A stretch of DNA of 64,000 nucleotides. Source: Eretmocerus hayati. Taxonomy: Eukaryota > Arthropoda > Insecta > Hymenoptera > Aphelinidae. The DNA lies in contig CM056743.1 of assembly GCA_029851415.1 (NCBI GenBank), positions 123,968,305-124,032,304 on the forward strand, given 5' to 3'. Below are positions 23,731 through 35,581 of this stretch, in pieces. The notes beneath the pieces are model-generated. The model did no database searches. It saw only the letters and a program-made list of their open reading frames with translations, and was not told where the DNA came from. Every line of letters starts with the position of its first letter. Positions within the stretch are counted from its first letter, which is position 1. Position numbers and translations under genes: made by a program.

Positions 23731-26656
23731 CTACCATGTCTCTTTGCTGCGGAGCATGAACGGCACTAGATTCTCAGGGATGATCTGATACCCAAGGCAG
23801 TTCACGAGCTCCGCTCTCTCCACAGCTGTGTTCATGCAATGGAAGAGTGCATGCTCCACATCGTCCCAGTCTGTCGCACACATCTGACAGACCGGAGTCT
23901 CCTTCTTCTGGGACCGCTCCAGGTACTCTCCGAAGCAGCCACGCCCACTAAACGCTTGCGTCAGCCAGTAGTCCAGCTCTCCGTGAGCTCGATCGATCCA
24001 CCTGGCTATGTTGGGGATCAACCTTCGCGTCCACTTCCCTTTCGTTGAGCTCTCCCACTCTCTTTGCCATTCTTCGACGGTCTCCCCCCTCTCGACGTCT
24101 CGTATGAGGGCCTTACGAGTGGGGTTGAGCACGACTCCATCGCTTTTAAGGGTTTCTTGGCGTCTCCATACCCGCACTCTCTCGGCTACAAGCAGTCGAA
24201 TGGGTGGTGTACCCGCAAGCACACAGGCTGCGTGGTCGGACACCGTGCAATAAGCACTGATCGTCCGTAGGGCGAAACGCCGCTGGACTGGACCTAGCTT
24301 TGCATCGATTACGGACCCTCTAGCTACCTGTCCCCAGATTGGTGCACCGTACAGCATGATGGAATAGCTCACGGTACTGAGTAAGGCTCTCCTGTTTGGC
24401 TTGGGGCCACCAATGTTTGGCATCAGCCATTGGAGGGCGCCACCAACCCTGTCCGCCTTCAGCGCTGCTTCTCTGGCTTGTGCCTTGTAGCTCCGTTGGT
24501 CATCAAACCAAACCCCGAGGTACTTGAGTTCCCTCTTGAGTGTAATCTCGTACCCGTTCATGGAGAACACGGGAGTTTCGAAACTCCTCCTCTTGGTGAC
24601 TAGCATCGCTTCGCACTTGTGCTCGGCAAGCTCAGGGAACCACTGACCAATGCGGTAAAGAGCGTTATTGGCCACACACTCCACTTACCACGCGGTTTCC
24701 GCAACCACGACTAATGCCGCATCATCCGCGAAGCCAATGAGTTCTGCCCCATCTGGGAGACTCATGTTCAGGAACTCGTCGTATTGCGTGTTCCATTCGA
24801 ACGGCCTTGACACGGATCCTTGAGCTATCCCTGCAGATAATTCCAGCTCAACCCTTCCCTCATCGGTGTCACATACGAGGACCCTGTCACGCAGTCCATC
24901 GCTGATGACTGCGAGCAGGTAAGGGGGGACTCTTACATCTAGGGACCTATAGATTCGTTCCCAGTTTGCTGTGTTGAAGGCATTTTTCACATCCAAGCAT
25001 ATTATGGCACAAAACCCTCCTCCTGGTTGGGGAGCCATTGTATGCGCTCTGTGAACTCTGTCTTGTACGCTTCCCATTGCGTGCATTGCACTGCGCCCCG
25101 TGCGGAAGCCAAACTGCATCGGGGACATCCCTCTGCTACGCTCATACTCTTCCTCCGCTCGGTTCAGGATCATGCGGTTATACATCTTCCCGATGTTGTC
25201 CAGCATATAGAGTGCCCGATTTGATGATGGCTCCGCTGGTTCTCCACCCTTTCCCTTGGGAATGAGGATTAGCTTCTGCCGTTTCCACACTTTCGGGAAC
25301 CTCCCGCAAGAAGACACTCATTAAACAGCTTTAATAGCAGGGTAGGCTGCTCTCGAGCCACTATTTTCAGGGCTTCATTGGGGATACCGTCCAACCCCGG
25401 GGCCTTACCATTCACCAGTCTCGTAGCGGCTCATCTCAGCACTTCTTCGGTGGAGAGGGGTGTTGGCTCAGAGATAAGCCCATCAGGGAATGTTAGTCTG
25501 GGCTCCCCTTTCGGGTAGAGTGCCTTGACTATCCGTAGAACTGATTTTCTGTCAGTTGGCGCTGTTGGTCCGTCTCTCAAGGGCAGTCTGCTCATGACTC
25601 CCCTGTACGGTGTGCCCATGGATCTTGATCGACAATGCTGCATAGCTCCGCCCAGCACTTCCGTTTGCTGCGACGGATGGCATCCCGAAGAAGCTTCTTC
25701 GCCTCTTTGTAAGCCGCTTCGTCTGCTGCCGCTGATGGACGTCCGCGTTTGCGCGCTCGCTTTGCTCGCCTCCTCTTAGCATTTGCGCTGCGGCGAAGGT
25801 CTCTGACTTCATCGTTCCACCAGTATACTTGCCTCTTCTGGAACCGGGGTTGCTTCCTCTTTGGCATGGAGGTGTCACAGGCTCAGGTGATGGACCGGAT
25901 GACGCTCGTTACCGTCTCTTCCGGCGAGAGCTCTTCTCCGGGGGTCTCTGCTTCAAGGATCGCTTCCTTGAAGCTTTCCTCGTCAAGTTTACGGACTTGC
26001 CATCCCTCGCTCTGCCGTACTACATCTACGTCTCGGCCACCATCTATCTTGAGAAAGATATGACGGTGGTCACTGAGCGTTTCCGAATCGAGGACCTGCC
26101 ACTTCGTGACTCGTCTCATGAGCGACGAGCTAACAAACGTCAAGTCGAGCACTGAGGATGATGCCCCTCTGTGCCATGTCGCCTTTCCTACCTCGTTGAG
26201 GCAAACCAGGTCCAGTTGGACCATGGTTGTTTCCAGCGTGTTACCTCTTTCATCATCTGGCCCTCCACTCCAAATTGGGGCCTTGCAGTTGAAATCCCCC
26301 GCTACTATGGCGAGGCCTCTCTACTGTCTCAAACTATCCTCGAGTTCTCGCAGTTCCCGAAGGAAGACATTCATCGGTGCGTTCGGTGAGTAACAGCAGC
26401 TATACACCGCAATATCGCCGATGACTCTTCGGGTGAAGCCCGTCCCTTTGGTCGGTCTTTTTGTCTCTCTAAGGCTCCCGTTCCAGACTTGGATGGCCGA
26501 TCCCCTCCCAAGGTCTTCCGTGGTTCGTGGTCGCTCTTCTCGGAGATACTGCTCGGAGATGATGAGGACGTCTGCTCCCAGTCTTGAGGCCTCTGCTTCG
26601 AGTAGACTGTGACCAGCGTTGCTCCTGCGAAGATTCGCTTTCGGGAAACTAGCCAT
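23731..26656 (-). pseudogene. R1-like ORF2: endonuclease and reverse transcriptase
   Basis: The start at 26656 gives MASFPKANLRRSNAGHSLLE and GADVLIISEQYLREE, the N-terminal part of the APE-type endonuclease. The frame is lost near 26321 and regained at 26224, with the endonuclease end (LDLTFVSSSLMRR, LSDHRHIFLKI). A basic linker with VYWWNDEVRDLRRSANAKRR follows at 25867-25592. Reverse transcriptase occupies 25317 to about 24600: FPKVWKRQKLILIPKGKG, FGFRTGRSAMHAM, LDVKNAFNTANWERI and the catalytic FADDAALVVVA. The C-terminal C-x2-C-x7-H-x4-C motif is CQMCATDWDDVEHALFHC near 23870. The enzyme would nick the target and copy the element RNA in place. At least four frameshifts or stops break it, including one just after the catalytic site at 24685. 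Confidence 0.85.
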
Positions 26657-27408
26657 CTTTGCGCTTTTTTCGGCTCTTCCATGCTGCTTGCGCCTGCTGG
26701 TAGGCCTTGCAGCACTGCATGCCCGACCTGTGTTTGTGGTCCTCTTTGAGGGTCTCGCAGCTCAGGCATTTCTGCTCTCCGGTTACACATGCCGCTGCTA
26801 TGTGGCCTTCTTCCCCACAGTTAAAGCAGCGTTTTGCCCGCCTCACTTGTGGTTTGTCGCACTTTGCGGACAAATGCCCGTATTGCAGGCAGTTGTACCA
26901 TCTCGGGATTCCGCTTTTTTCCCGGACCCGCGCGTTAACGAAGTCTACCCGGACTTTTCCTTTTGCCAGCACTCCTTTAGAGAGCCGCTCTGGCAGTGTG
27001 ATCACCGCAATCTGAGTACCCCTGTATCCTGGGCGGATGGTCCTGGTTGTGATGCTGCCTGCATGCTCTGCTCCGAGTTCCTTCACGAAGGCTTCCTTAA
27101 CTTCCTGGAGTGTGCTAACGTCGTCGAGGTCAAGCACTTCCAGCATGATCGTTGGCGAAAGACGTCGTATCTCTCCGGCGTCTTCAATCACGCCCTTGAG
27201 GGCATCCTCGACAGCCCCCTCCTTCACTCCCTTCTCAAGCTCGATGAGTAAATGTCTCTCTTTCGACTTCCGCAGTTCGAGTCCTTTGAAGCCACTTGCC
27301 TCGTTTCCTCTCCCTGCTTGACTCTCTTGATCATATCTGCGTAGGACAGTTACTTACTTGACTATTGGTACTCTTGATCTCCGATGTGTGCAAGTCCGCG
27401 TGAGCCAT
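26649..27408 (-). pseudogene. R1-like ORF1 (gag-like, CCHC)
   Basis: The probable start is ATG at 27408 (MAHADLHTSE). That frame stops near 27330, while the frame that continues (KSKERHLL, LEKGVKEGAVEDALKG) is open from about 27346, so there is one frameshift near the N-terminus. Later it shows LDDVSTLQEVKEAFVKELG and RIRPGYRGTQ-like residues typical of R1 ORF1. Three zinc motifs follow. The first has lost its leading Cys (WYNCLQYGHLSAKC), the second is intact (CFNCGEEGHIAAAC), and the third reads CLSCETLKEDHKHRSGMQC. The protein would bind element RNA. The end overlaps the start of ORF2 by 8 bases. Confidence 0.8.
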
Positions 27409-27469
27409 GACGGAAAGCAACACACGCTGAGGCGCGTCACTCACGGGAAGCAGATGCTTTCACTTTCGG

Positions 27470-27800
27470 AGCATTTCGGAATGAAAGCGATCGAGTCGCT
27501 ATGAGACGTTTTCACATTCGGAGCAAACGCGATCGAGATCCACGGACAATTCGATTCGGAGCAAATGCGATTAACAATTAGCAGCCGAAAAAATTTCTCA
27601 TCAGAGATGTTCTCACTTCCGGAGCTCGGAGCAAACGCGATCAAGATCCACAGACAATTTAATCTGGAGCAAGAGCGATATACGACTGGCAGCCGAGAAG
27701 ATTTCTCATCAGAGACGTTTTCACTGGTTTTCATTTTTGGATCCAACGCGATCAAGATCCACAGCCAATTGGATTCGGAGCAAACGCAGTTCGCGACTTA
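27470..27800. repeat. Three tandem copies of a 105-bp unit
   Basis: Landmarks GAGACGTTTTCAC (27504), GAGATGTTCTCAC (about 27605) and GAGACGTTTTCAC (about 27712) are each followed by GGAGCAAACGCGATC-AGATCCAC and, further on, by GCAGCCGA-AA-ATTTCTCATCAGA. The spacing is about 101-108 bp. The repeats lie just upstream (on the minus strand) of the R1-like ORF1. They could be promoter repeats of that element's 5'UTR or an unrelated minisatellite. Confidence 0.75.
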
Positions 27801-28063
27801 AAGCCAAGAAGACAAATATCGAATGACTTGCGCATCATAAACCTTTTGCCATAGGATTTGACGATGATACTTTCCATGGAGTCTATTCCTTAATGACAAA
27901 AAATGTTCTCTTTGATTGTTACAACAATTTTTGTTCACTCACTTATTCCAATTTTGTCTGATATTGGCTCTTCTGAGAGTTGAAAACAGCATCTTTCAAC
28001 AATGCGGTGACACAAAATATAGAAAATGGAGGGTTTTTCATGATTCATTATCAGAATCTTTTT
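27801..28063. other. No gene recognised
   Basis: AT-rich sequence linking the 105-bp repeats and the GC-rich element. Nothing supportable. Confidence 0.4.
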
Positions 28064-28570
28064 TTCAGTCGGGGGGCTCCGCCCGCGGGGGCTTCGCCCC
28101 CTGCACCCCCACCGGGGCTCCGTCCCTGGACCCCGCCCGCGCACTACGCTTTCCCCGTCTTCCAAGGCGTAATCCACGAGGAACAACTTTCCGCACCAAT
28201 GACAAAAAGTATGGCAAGCAACACGGGCGCAACTTTTACGCTCTCGTTCCCGAAATTTTCGGGCATAAAAGTGAAACTTTGCGCACGGCGAATCGTGCGC
28301 AAAACACTTAGCGCACGTCGCAAAAGTTACAACTGTGCGCAAAGTTCACTTTTCGCACTCATCTCGGAAACTCGTGCGTAAAAGTAATTTGCGCCCTTGT
28401 TACTTAATGTACTATTTTGATATTCTGGGCGTGAAGTTGGGTGTAAAAGTCCATCAATTGGCAGATGTGCGGTGCGCAAAAATGAGGAACGTTCATTTCC
28501 ATCCACGGCTGCCGGTGCGTAGAAGTTAAACTGTGATCAAAATATTCTTACGGTGTGCGCAAAGTCTTGA
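28064..28570. repeat. Dispersed element with GC-rich head and GTGCGCAAAG motifs
   Basis: It begins with TTTTTTTCAGTCGGGGGG, followed by an extremely GC-rich stretch (GGCTCCGCCCGCGGGGGC, self-complementary in parts). Then come at least six GTGCGCAAA(A/G)TT-type motifs. A shorter relative with the same start (TTTTTTCAGTCGGGGGG) lies at 29270. Open frames across it are compositional. I cannot assign it to a transposon superfamily. Confidence 0.6.
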
Positions 28571-29269
28571 AACACGGTAGATTCTGTGTCTAAAAATCTA
28601 TTGAGCGGATTTCATCCCGAGTATAATAGTTGATTACGTATTACGAGAGATGATTTGAAAATTGAAAATTTCGCGGACGCTCGCTCAAGTATGCAAAGCG
28701 CATGGGCAATTTTGGTTGAATTATGAGTTTCACACAAATTGTTCTCAAAATTCATTCATGTTGCTTACGCAACGAGTTTCTACTTTCAAAAATGGACTCA
28801 TGTTATAGATTTAATGTTTCGATACGAGTAACGTTTGGCGGTGCTCACACTATTACAGCAATCTCAGTAGTGAGAGGATGAAACTAGTGCAACTCATGAC
28901 AAGGTGTGCAAGTGATGCTAAAATAACGCTACTTCGAATACGTATGTGTACATACACACAGTATAGTGATGTAATTCACGTTTTGAGTATATGTAAGATT
29001 CTTTGTCGACGTATTAATCAATCTTCACCATAAAACGATAGAGAGAGAGAGAGAGAGAGAGGGAGAGTACAAAGTCTAAGTACAAAGCCATAATAATGGT
29101 CATTAATCTAAATCTGGATAGATATTCTTGTTCAAAAAATCTTCTATTTACAAATTTCTATTCTCGAAATAATTGAATCATCCAGGCTTAAACTAAACTT
29201 GGGCACAAAGCTTTGCTCAGATTACACTTTGCTGATAGCTCATTATTTTTTAAAACCATATTCAGAATA
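28571..29269. other. No gene; GA microsatellite inside
   Basis: A (GA)n microsatellite of about 30 bp sits at 29038-29067. The rest is AT-rich with no recognised feature. Confidence 0.5.
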
Positions 29270-29375
29270 TTTTTTCAGTCGGGGGGAGGGGGGTAAATTA
29301 CATTTGACCACAGCGCAAATGACTTGGCGAATTCCGCAGAAGTTACAACTGTGCGCAAATTATAATATTAAGAGA
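29270..29375. repeat. Short second copy of the GC-headed element
   Basis: TTTTTTCAGTCGGGGGGAGG and later GCAGAAGTTACAACTGTGCGCAAA match the head and the motif region of 28064-28570, with the GC-rich middle missing. It is probably an internally deleted copy. Confidence 0.55.
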
Positions 29376-30634
29376 CAAGTCGGTTCATTTTCCCCCACGG
29401 AATCCCTATATCAGGCCTGCCAACATAAAATCAAAATCAGTGTTGCCAACTTGACGACGCGAAATGTCCCTAGACCGAGTCAAATGTCCCTAGATTTTTC
29501 CGCGATGTATAGAACACGTGTTTAAGCGTCGTTTACGTATTTTTGACGTATTTTTGAGTTTTGTATATGTATTTTCGATTTTATTACATGTATTTATACA
29601 ATTATATTACATATTCGATTTGCTGCTAATTCTTGCCGTGAAGACAGTCGCTGATCGGTCTCACGGAGCCCTTTCGAACACTGCCCAAGCTTCCGAATCC
29701 GTTGGCGAAGGTTAGGAGCAATCGATTTTTACGTGTTTCGTTTAAATATTTTCGTATTAAGTGCATGCAGGGAGTCATTTTATGGCGTATTTTAGTGGAA
29801 CGTTTTAGAAAATTCGAGACACCGCCATTTTCAACATCGAAGGTAGCCGAGTAACTTTTTACGGTTGACAAGGCCGCCTTACTTTCAGATGTGAAGTAAC
29901 TTTGGTGTTCGATTTAGTTTTATTTAATTTAATTTTGTTTTATTCAATGGTTTTTATTTTAATTTTTTGTTAAAGATAGATCGATCCGCATGAGTATTGA
30001 TTGATTTCGAATGAAATTAGTGATAATGTGACGATGAAGTCGAATTGTACTGATGAAAAGATGGAATAATAGAGATCGAGAGGTTGTTATTTCGTTGATT
30101 TGAATATATGATGGATACGAATGGATTTCAAATTTCTAAAACTTTTCTGAACGAATTCGAGGAATCTTTGATCTGACTTTGAATATGATAATTTTCGCAT
30201 TTCCACTCATATTGAGTGTGAACCTACGTAATACCTCGACGTTTTTGAACTTATTTCCATTTGGAAGAGAGATTGAACGTTGTTTTGAAGTTTGAACTTA
30301 TGAAAATATGAAGTGAGAAGCGGTTTACGTCTATCTCGAATGCTTATATTAGAGGGCGTCATTTTATATAGGGGGGCGGTTGAGAGAACTCTCTTGATAA
30401 GTTTATGATTTAAGTAATTTTATGAGATTTAGGGATAGATACTTTGCATTGAAGAATGGTATCGTATAGAGTATTGAGAATGACTTTTGTAAATGAATCC
30501 AATATCACTCGATTGATGCAATCGTGAGGGGAGAATTGAGTTGATGCGTTGTGATGGTTTTCGATATGCGATTATTAAGAGCAATTATTGGGCATATATT
30601 CATCAGGAAAGTTCTTTGTTTTCATATTGAGCAT
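29376..30634. other. Gene-poor lead-in to array 1
   Basis: No gene is recognised. From about 30300 the sequence begins to resemble diverged array-1 spacer. For example, GAATCCAATATCACTCGATTGATGCAATCGTGAGGGGAGAATTGA at 30496-30540 parallels 31516-31563 and 32710-32755. Confidence 0.5.
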
Positions 30635-30986
30635 TTACTGCGGAAGATTTGAATTTTTGAGAAGTTTTTGATTCGATGGAATGATTTTAATATTCATCAT
30701 CCTCGTTTTTTGTTTATGGTGTGAAATTGAGTTGAAATTGTGGAGTGTTTCATGTTCAGAGTAAAAATGTAACTCTTCATCACAGAGGTTGAAGGAGACA
30801 TGATCAGATGAGACTGACACGTCGTTCTGGGCTCCCAGTGTCAGGGCCAGAGCGATGCTCAGATCAGAGGAAATCCAGCAACATGTTTCAGAAGAGTGGT
30901 GTCAGTGTTGTGTTGTTTTTTTACAATAGCTGGGCAACAGGGAGTCACACTCTGTCGCACTCGGGAATGAGAAACCCAACTCCCAT
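30635..30986 (-). CDS. Array 1 copy 1: putative two-exon small secreted protein
   Basis: This is a gene model, not a recognised gene. On the minus strand exon A (30986-30925) starts ATG with MGVGFLIPEC and ends in VAQL plus two bases. GT at 30924 opens a 67-bp intron that ends in AG at 30859-30858. Exon B (30857-30635) continues in frame through FIALALTLGA and QNDVSVSSDH to a stop, for a total of 94 residues. Joining makes a continuous hydrophobic stretch (VWLPVAQLFIALALTLGA) with a plausible signal-peptidase site before QND. Without splicing the frame stops at once (TAA within GTAA). The mature part is polar with one Cys and several His. I find no family match. Upstream, a pyrimidine-rich AG near 31020 could be the acceptor of an earlier exon, so the ATG is uncertain. 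The intron is as conserved as the exons, which weakens the case for protein-level selection. Confidence 0.3.
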
Positions 30987-31664
30987 ATGAGCCAAGGCAT
31001 TATGTGCTGTTGCAACTTGTAAAAGTGTGGTGGGGTAGTTTTGAGTAACTATGACGAGGATGAGATGAATTTATATGTTATCAGAGAAGCTTTAAATTAG
31101 AGTCTGCTAATGATGATATATGTGAATGCTTTTACTCTGTGATGGAATTGGGACAATGATTTTATTTTGTCGAGTGATAGTGGATTCATATATTTTTTTC
31201 TACATGACTCTGAATTGAATCAAGTTGAGTAGGAATCAGTACTTGGAATCTCTTAATATATTGAAAAATTTGAATCATGCCCTTTTTGAAAATCTGTATG
31301 AATCTTATGATGGAAAGAATATTTTTGAACTCGAGCTTGGAAAAATGCACAATTTAAGATTGTATTTTTACTTTAGAGGGCGTAATTTGATTTGGGGTAG
31401 TCGTTGAGAGAGTTCTCTTTGTTAGTCCATGATTTAACTGATCTGCATTCGATTTAAGAGTCGATTATTTAGATTGAGTTATGGTAACGTCTAGAGCATT
31501 CAAAATAACGTTTGTGAATGAATCCAATACCACTTGACTAATACATCCGTGAGGGGAGAATTGAATTGATGTATTGTGATGGTCTTTGATACGCGATCAT
31601 GAAGAACAATTGTTACAAAATAACTATCAGGGAATTTCTTCGTTTTTATACTATTTTTTAGTAT

Positions 31665-32016
31665 TTACGTTGAGAGATTTGAATTTTTGAGAAGTTTTTG
31701 ATTTGATGGAATGATTTTAATATTCATCATCCTCGTTTTTTGTTTATGATGTGAGATTGAGTTGAAACTGTGGAGTGTTTCATGTTCAGAGTAAGAATGT
31801 AACTCATCATCACAGAGGTTGAAGGAGACATGATCAGATGAGACTGACACGTCGTTCTGGGCTCCCAGTGTCAGGGCCAGAGCGATGCTCAGATCAGAGG
31901 AGATCCAGCAACATGTTTCAGAAGAGTGGTGTCAGTGTTGTGTTGTTTTTTTACAATAGCTGGGCAACAGGGAGCCACACTCTGTCGCACTCGGGAATGA
32001 GAAACCCAACTCCCAT
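31665..32016 (-). CDS. Array 1 copy 2 of the putative small gene
   Basis: Same model as copy 1: exon A 32016-31955, intron 31954-31888, exon B 31887-31665. The frame is kept. Exon B differs at a few residues (CDDELHSYSEHETLHSFN against CDEELHFYSEHETLHNFN). Confidence 0.28.
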
Positions 32017-32859
32017 ATGAGCCAAGGCATTATGTGCTGTTGCAACTCGTAAAAGTGTGGTGTGGTATTTTTTGAGCGTGTGTGACGAGGATGATTTGAT
32101 ATCTTTTTTTCTAAGGAAATGTTGAGATTGGATTTTATGGTACAAGATTAATGGTAACCATTTTTTTTGATGAGATGAGAAAAATTACTCCATTTTTTCA
32201 AGTGATATTGGATTCATACACAATCCTGTAGATTATCTGTACGTTATTGTAATGGAAATTAAGCTTTAATGACTTTACGGAATGAAAAGATCGATTGTAG
32301 ATAATTGATGAGAATCGTATATGTTTTTGGGAATTCTCATGTTAGAGGAAGTGAATAGACACAAGAGGGTGCAGTTCGGGACTTTCCCCGAACTACATAA
32401 TTTTTTATTTAATTTTATGAGATTCATGAATTCATACAATATGATAACTAATCAGATTAATACTATACTAGAGAATATGATATGAGTATCACAATTGTAC
32501 ACTATATATTTATCTTGGCTAATTATGTTGTGACTTGGTGATTTTGTGGAGTCTAATGTTTTATTTGATAAATTTTCTTCGAATAAAATGAGTAAAGTTT
32601 CATTAGTTCACTAGATTGCAACTTCAATTGCAATTTCGATTCGATCTAAATTTAATTGCTTACTGGTAAAATCTTTATGAAAAATGCATTTAAAATGACG
32701 TTTGTGAATGAATCCAATATCATTTGACTAATGCATCCGTGAGGGGAGAATTGAATTGATGTATTGTGATGGTCTTCGCTATGTGATCATTAAGAACAAT
32801 TGTTATAAAATTACTATCAGGGAATCTCTTTGTTTTCATAAATTTTTCAGTATTTACGT

Positions 32860-33205
32860 TTAGAAATTAGAATTTTTGAGAAGTTTTTGATTCGATGGAA
32901 TGATTTTAATATCCATCATCCTCGTTTTTTGTTCATGATGTGAGATTGAGTTGAAACTGTGGAGTGTTTCATGTTCAGAGTAAGAATGTAACTCATCATC
33001 ACAGAGGTTGAAGGAGACATGATCAGATGAGACTGACACGTCGTTCTGGGCTCCCAGTGTCAGGGCCAGAGCGATGCTCAGATCAGAGGAGATCCAGCAA
33101 CATGTTTCAGAAGAGTGGTGTCAGTGTTGTGTTGTTTTTTTACAATAGCTGGGCAACAGGGAGCCACACTCTGTCGCACTCGGGAATGAGAAACCCAACT
33201 CCCAT
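32860..33205 (-). CDS. Array 1 copy 3 of the putative small gene
   Basis: Exon A 33205-33144, intron 33143-33077, exon B 33076-32860. The stop comes two codons earlier than in copies 1 and 2 because of a change at about 32860 (ends KNSNF). The rest is nearly identical. Confidence 0.28.
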
Positions 33206-34048
33206 ATGAGCCAAGGCATGATGTGCTGTTGCAACTCGTAAAAGTGTGGTGTGGTATTTTTTGAGCGTGTGTGACGAGGATGATTTGATATCTTTTTTTC
33301 TAAGGAAATGTTGAGATTGGATTTTATGGTACAAGATTAATGGTAACCATTTTTTTTGATGAGATGAGAAAAATTACTCCATTTTTTCAAGTGATATTGG
33401 ATTCATACACAATCCTGTAGATTATCTGTACGTTATTGTAATGGAAATTAAGCTTTAATGACTTTACGGAATGAAAAGATCGATTGTAGATAATTGATGA
33501 GAATCGTATATGTTTTTGGGAATTCTCATGTTAGAGGAAGTGAATAGACACAAGAGGGTGCAGTTCGGGACTTTCCCCGAACTACATAATTTTTTATTTA
33601 ATTTTATGAGATTCATGAATTCATACAATATGATAACTAATCAGATTAATACTATACTAGAGAATATGATATGAGTATCACAATTGTACACTATATATTT
33701 ATCTTGGCTAATTATGTTGTGACTTGGTGATTTTGTGGAGTCTAATGTTTTATTTGATAAATTTTCTTCGAATAAAATGAGTAAAGTTTCATTAGTTCAC
33801 TAGATTGCAACTTCAATTGCAATTTCGATTCGATCTAAATTTAATTGCTTACTGGTGAAATCTTTATGAAAAATGCATTTAAAATGACGTTTGTGAATGA
33901 ATCCAATATCATTTGACTAATGCATCCGTGAGGGGAGAATTGAATTGATGTATTGTGATGGTCTTCGCTATGTGATCATTAAGAACAATTGTTATAAAAT
34001 TACTATCAGGGAATCTCTTTGTTTTCATAAATTTTTCAGTATTTACGT

Positions 34049-34394
34049 TTAGAAATTAGAATTTTTGAGAAGTTTTTGATTCGATGGAATGATTTTAATA
34101 TCCATCATCCTCGTTTTTTGTTCATGATGTGAGATTGAGTTGAAACTGTGGAGTGTTTCATGTTCAGAGTAAGAATGTAACTCATCATCACAGAGGTTGA
34201 AGGAGACATGATCAGATGAGACTGACACGTCGTTCTGGGCTCCCAGTGTCAGGGCCAGAGCGATGCTCAGATCAGAGGAAATCCAGCAACATGTTTCAGA
34301 AGAGTGGTGTCAGTGTTGTGTTGTTTTTTTACAATAGCTGGGCAACAGGGAGTCACACTCTGTCGCACTCGGGAATGAGAAACCCAACTCCCAT
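34049..34394 (-). CDS. Array 1 copy 4 of the putative small gene
   Basis: Exon A 34394-34333, intron 34332-34266, exon B 34265-34049. Its last exon shares the shorter end of copy 3. Copies 3 and 4, with their spacers, look like the most recent duplication. Confidence 0.28.
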
Positions 34395-35229
34395 ATGAGC
34401 CAAGGCATTATGTGCTGTTGCAACTCGTAAAAGTGTGGTGTTGTATTTTTTGAGCGTGTGTGACGAGGATGATTTGATATCTTTTTTTCTAAGGAAATGT
34501 TGAGATTGGATTCTATGGTACAAGAACAATGGTAACAATTTTTTTTGATGAGATGAGAAAAATTACTCCATTTTTTCAGGTGATATTGGATTCATACACA
34601 ATCCTGTAGATTATCTGTACGTTATCATCATGGAAATTAAGCTTTAATGACTCTATGAAATGAAAAGATCGATTGTAGATAATTGATGTGAATCGTATAT
34701 GTTTTTTGGAATTCTTATATTAGAGGAAATAAATAGACACAAGAGGGTGCAGTTCGGGACTTCCCCCGAACTACATGATTTTTTATTCAATTTTATGAGA
34801 TTCATGAATTCATACAATATGATAACTAATCAGATTAATACTATACTAGAGAATATGATCTGAGTATCACAATTGTAGACAATATATTCATCTTAGCTAA
34901 TTATGTTGTGACTTGGTGTCACTGTAGTCTAATGTTTTATTCGATAAATTTTCTACGAATAAAAAAAGCAAAATTCCATTAGTTCGCAAAATTTCAATTT
35001 TAATCACGTTTTCGATTCGCTCTAAATTTAATTGCTTACTGGCGAAATCTTTATGAAAAATTCATTCAAAATGACGTCTATGAATGAATCCAATATCATT
35101 TGACCAATGCATCCGTAAGGGAAGAATTGAATTCATGTATTGTGATAGTCTTTGATACGCGATCATGAAGAACAATTGTTACAAAATAACCATCAGGGAA
35201 TTTCTTCGTTTCTATACTATTTTTAGTAT

Positions 35230-35581
35230 TTACGTTGAAAGATTTGAATTTCTGAGAAGTCTTTGATTTGATGGAATGATTTTAATATTCATCATCCTCG
35301 TTTTTTGTTTATGATGTGAGATTGAGTTGAAACTGTGGAGTGTTTCATGTTCAGAGTAAGAATGTAACTCATCATCACAGAGGTTGAAGGAGACATGATC
35401 AGATGAGACTGACACGTCGTTCTGGGCTCCCAGTGTCAGGGCCAGAGCGATGCTCAGATCAGAGGAAATCCAGCAACATGTTTCAGAAGAGTGGTGTCAG
35501 TGTTGTGTTGTTTTTTTACAATAGCTGGGCAACAGGGAGCCACACTCTGTCGCACTCGGGAATGAGAAACCCAACTCCCAT
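35230..35581 (-). CDS. Array 1 copy 5 of the putative small gene
   Basis: Exon A 35581-35520, intron 35519-35453, exon B 35452-35230. The full-length end is as in copy 2 (RLLRNSNLST). Confidence 0.28.

Larger units (their letters stand above)
23281..27408 (-). mobile_element. R1-like non-LTR retrotransposon, nearly full coding length
   Basis: On the minus strand ORF1 (gag-like) starts at 27408, and ORF2 (endonuclease, reverse transcriptase, C-terminal zinc motif) runs from 26656 to 23731. A 3'UTR follows and ends in a poly(A) of about 18 A, seen as T at about 23281-23298. ORF1 and ORF2 overlap in ATGGCTAG (26656-26649): the ATG opens ORF2 and the TAG closes ORF1, an arrangement used for re-initiation in R1-clade elements. 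Coding GC content is clearly higher than in the flanks. R1 proper inserts in 28S rDNA. This copy is not in rDNA, so it is an R1-clade relative or a stray insertion. Frameshifts make it inactive. Confidence 0.85.

Noticed and set aside
23839..27321. Long + strand open frames opposite the LINE (up to 210 codons)
   Set aside because: They are antisense shadows of the GC-rich R1-like ORF1 and ORF2, whose zinc motifs and reverse transcriptase motifs are on the minus strand.
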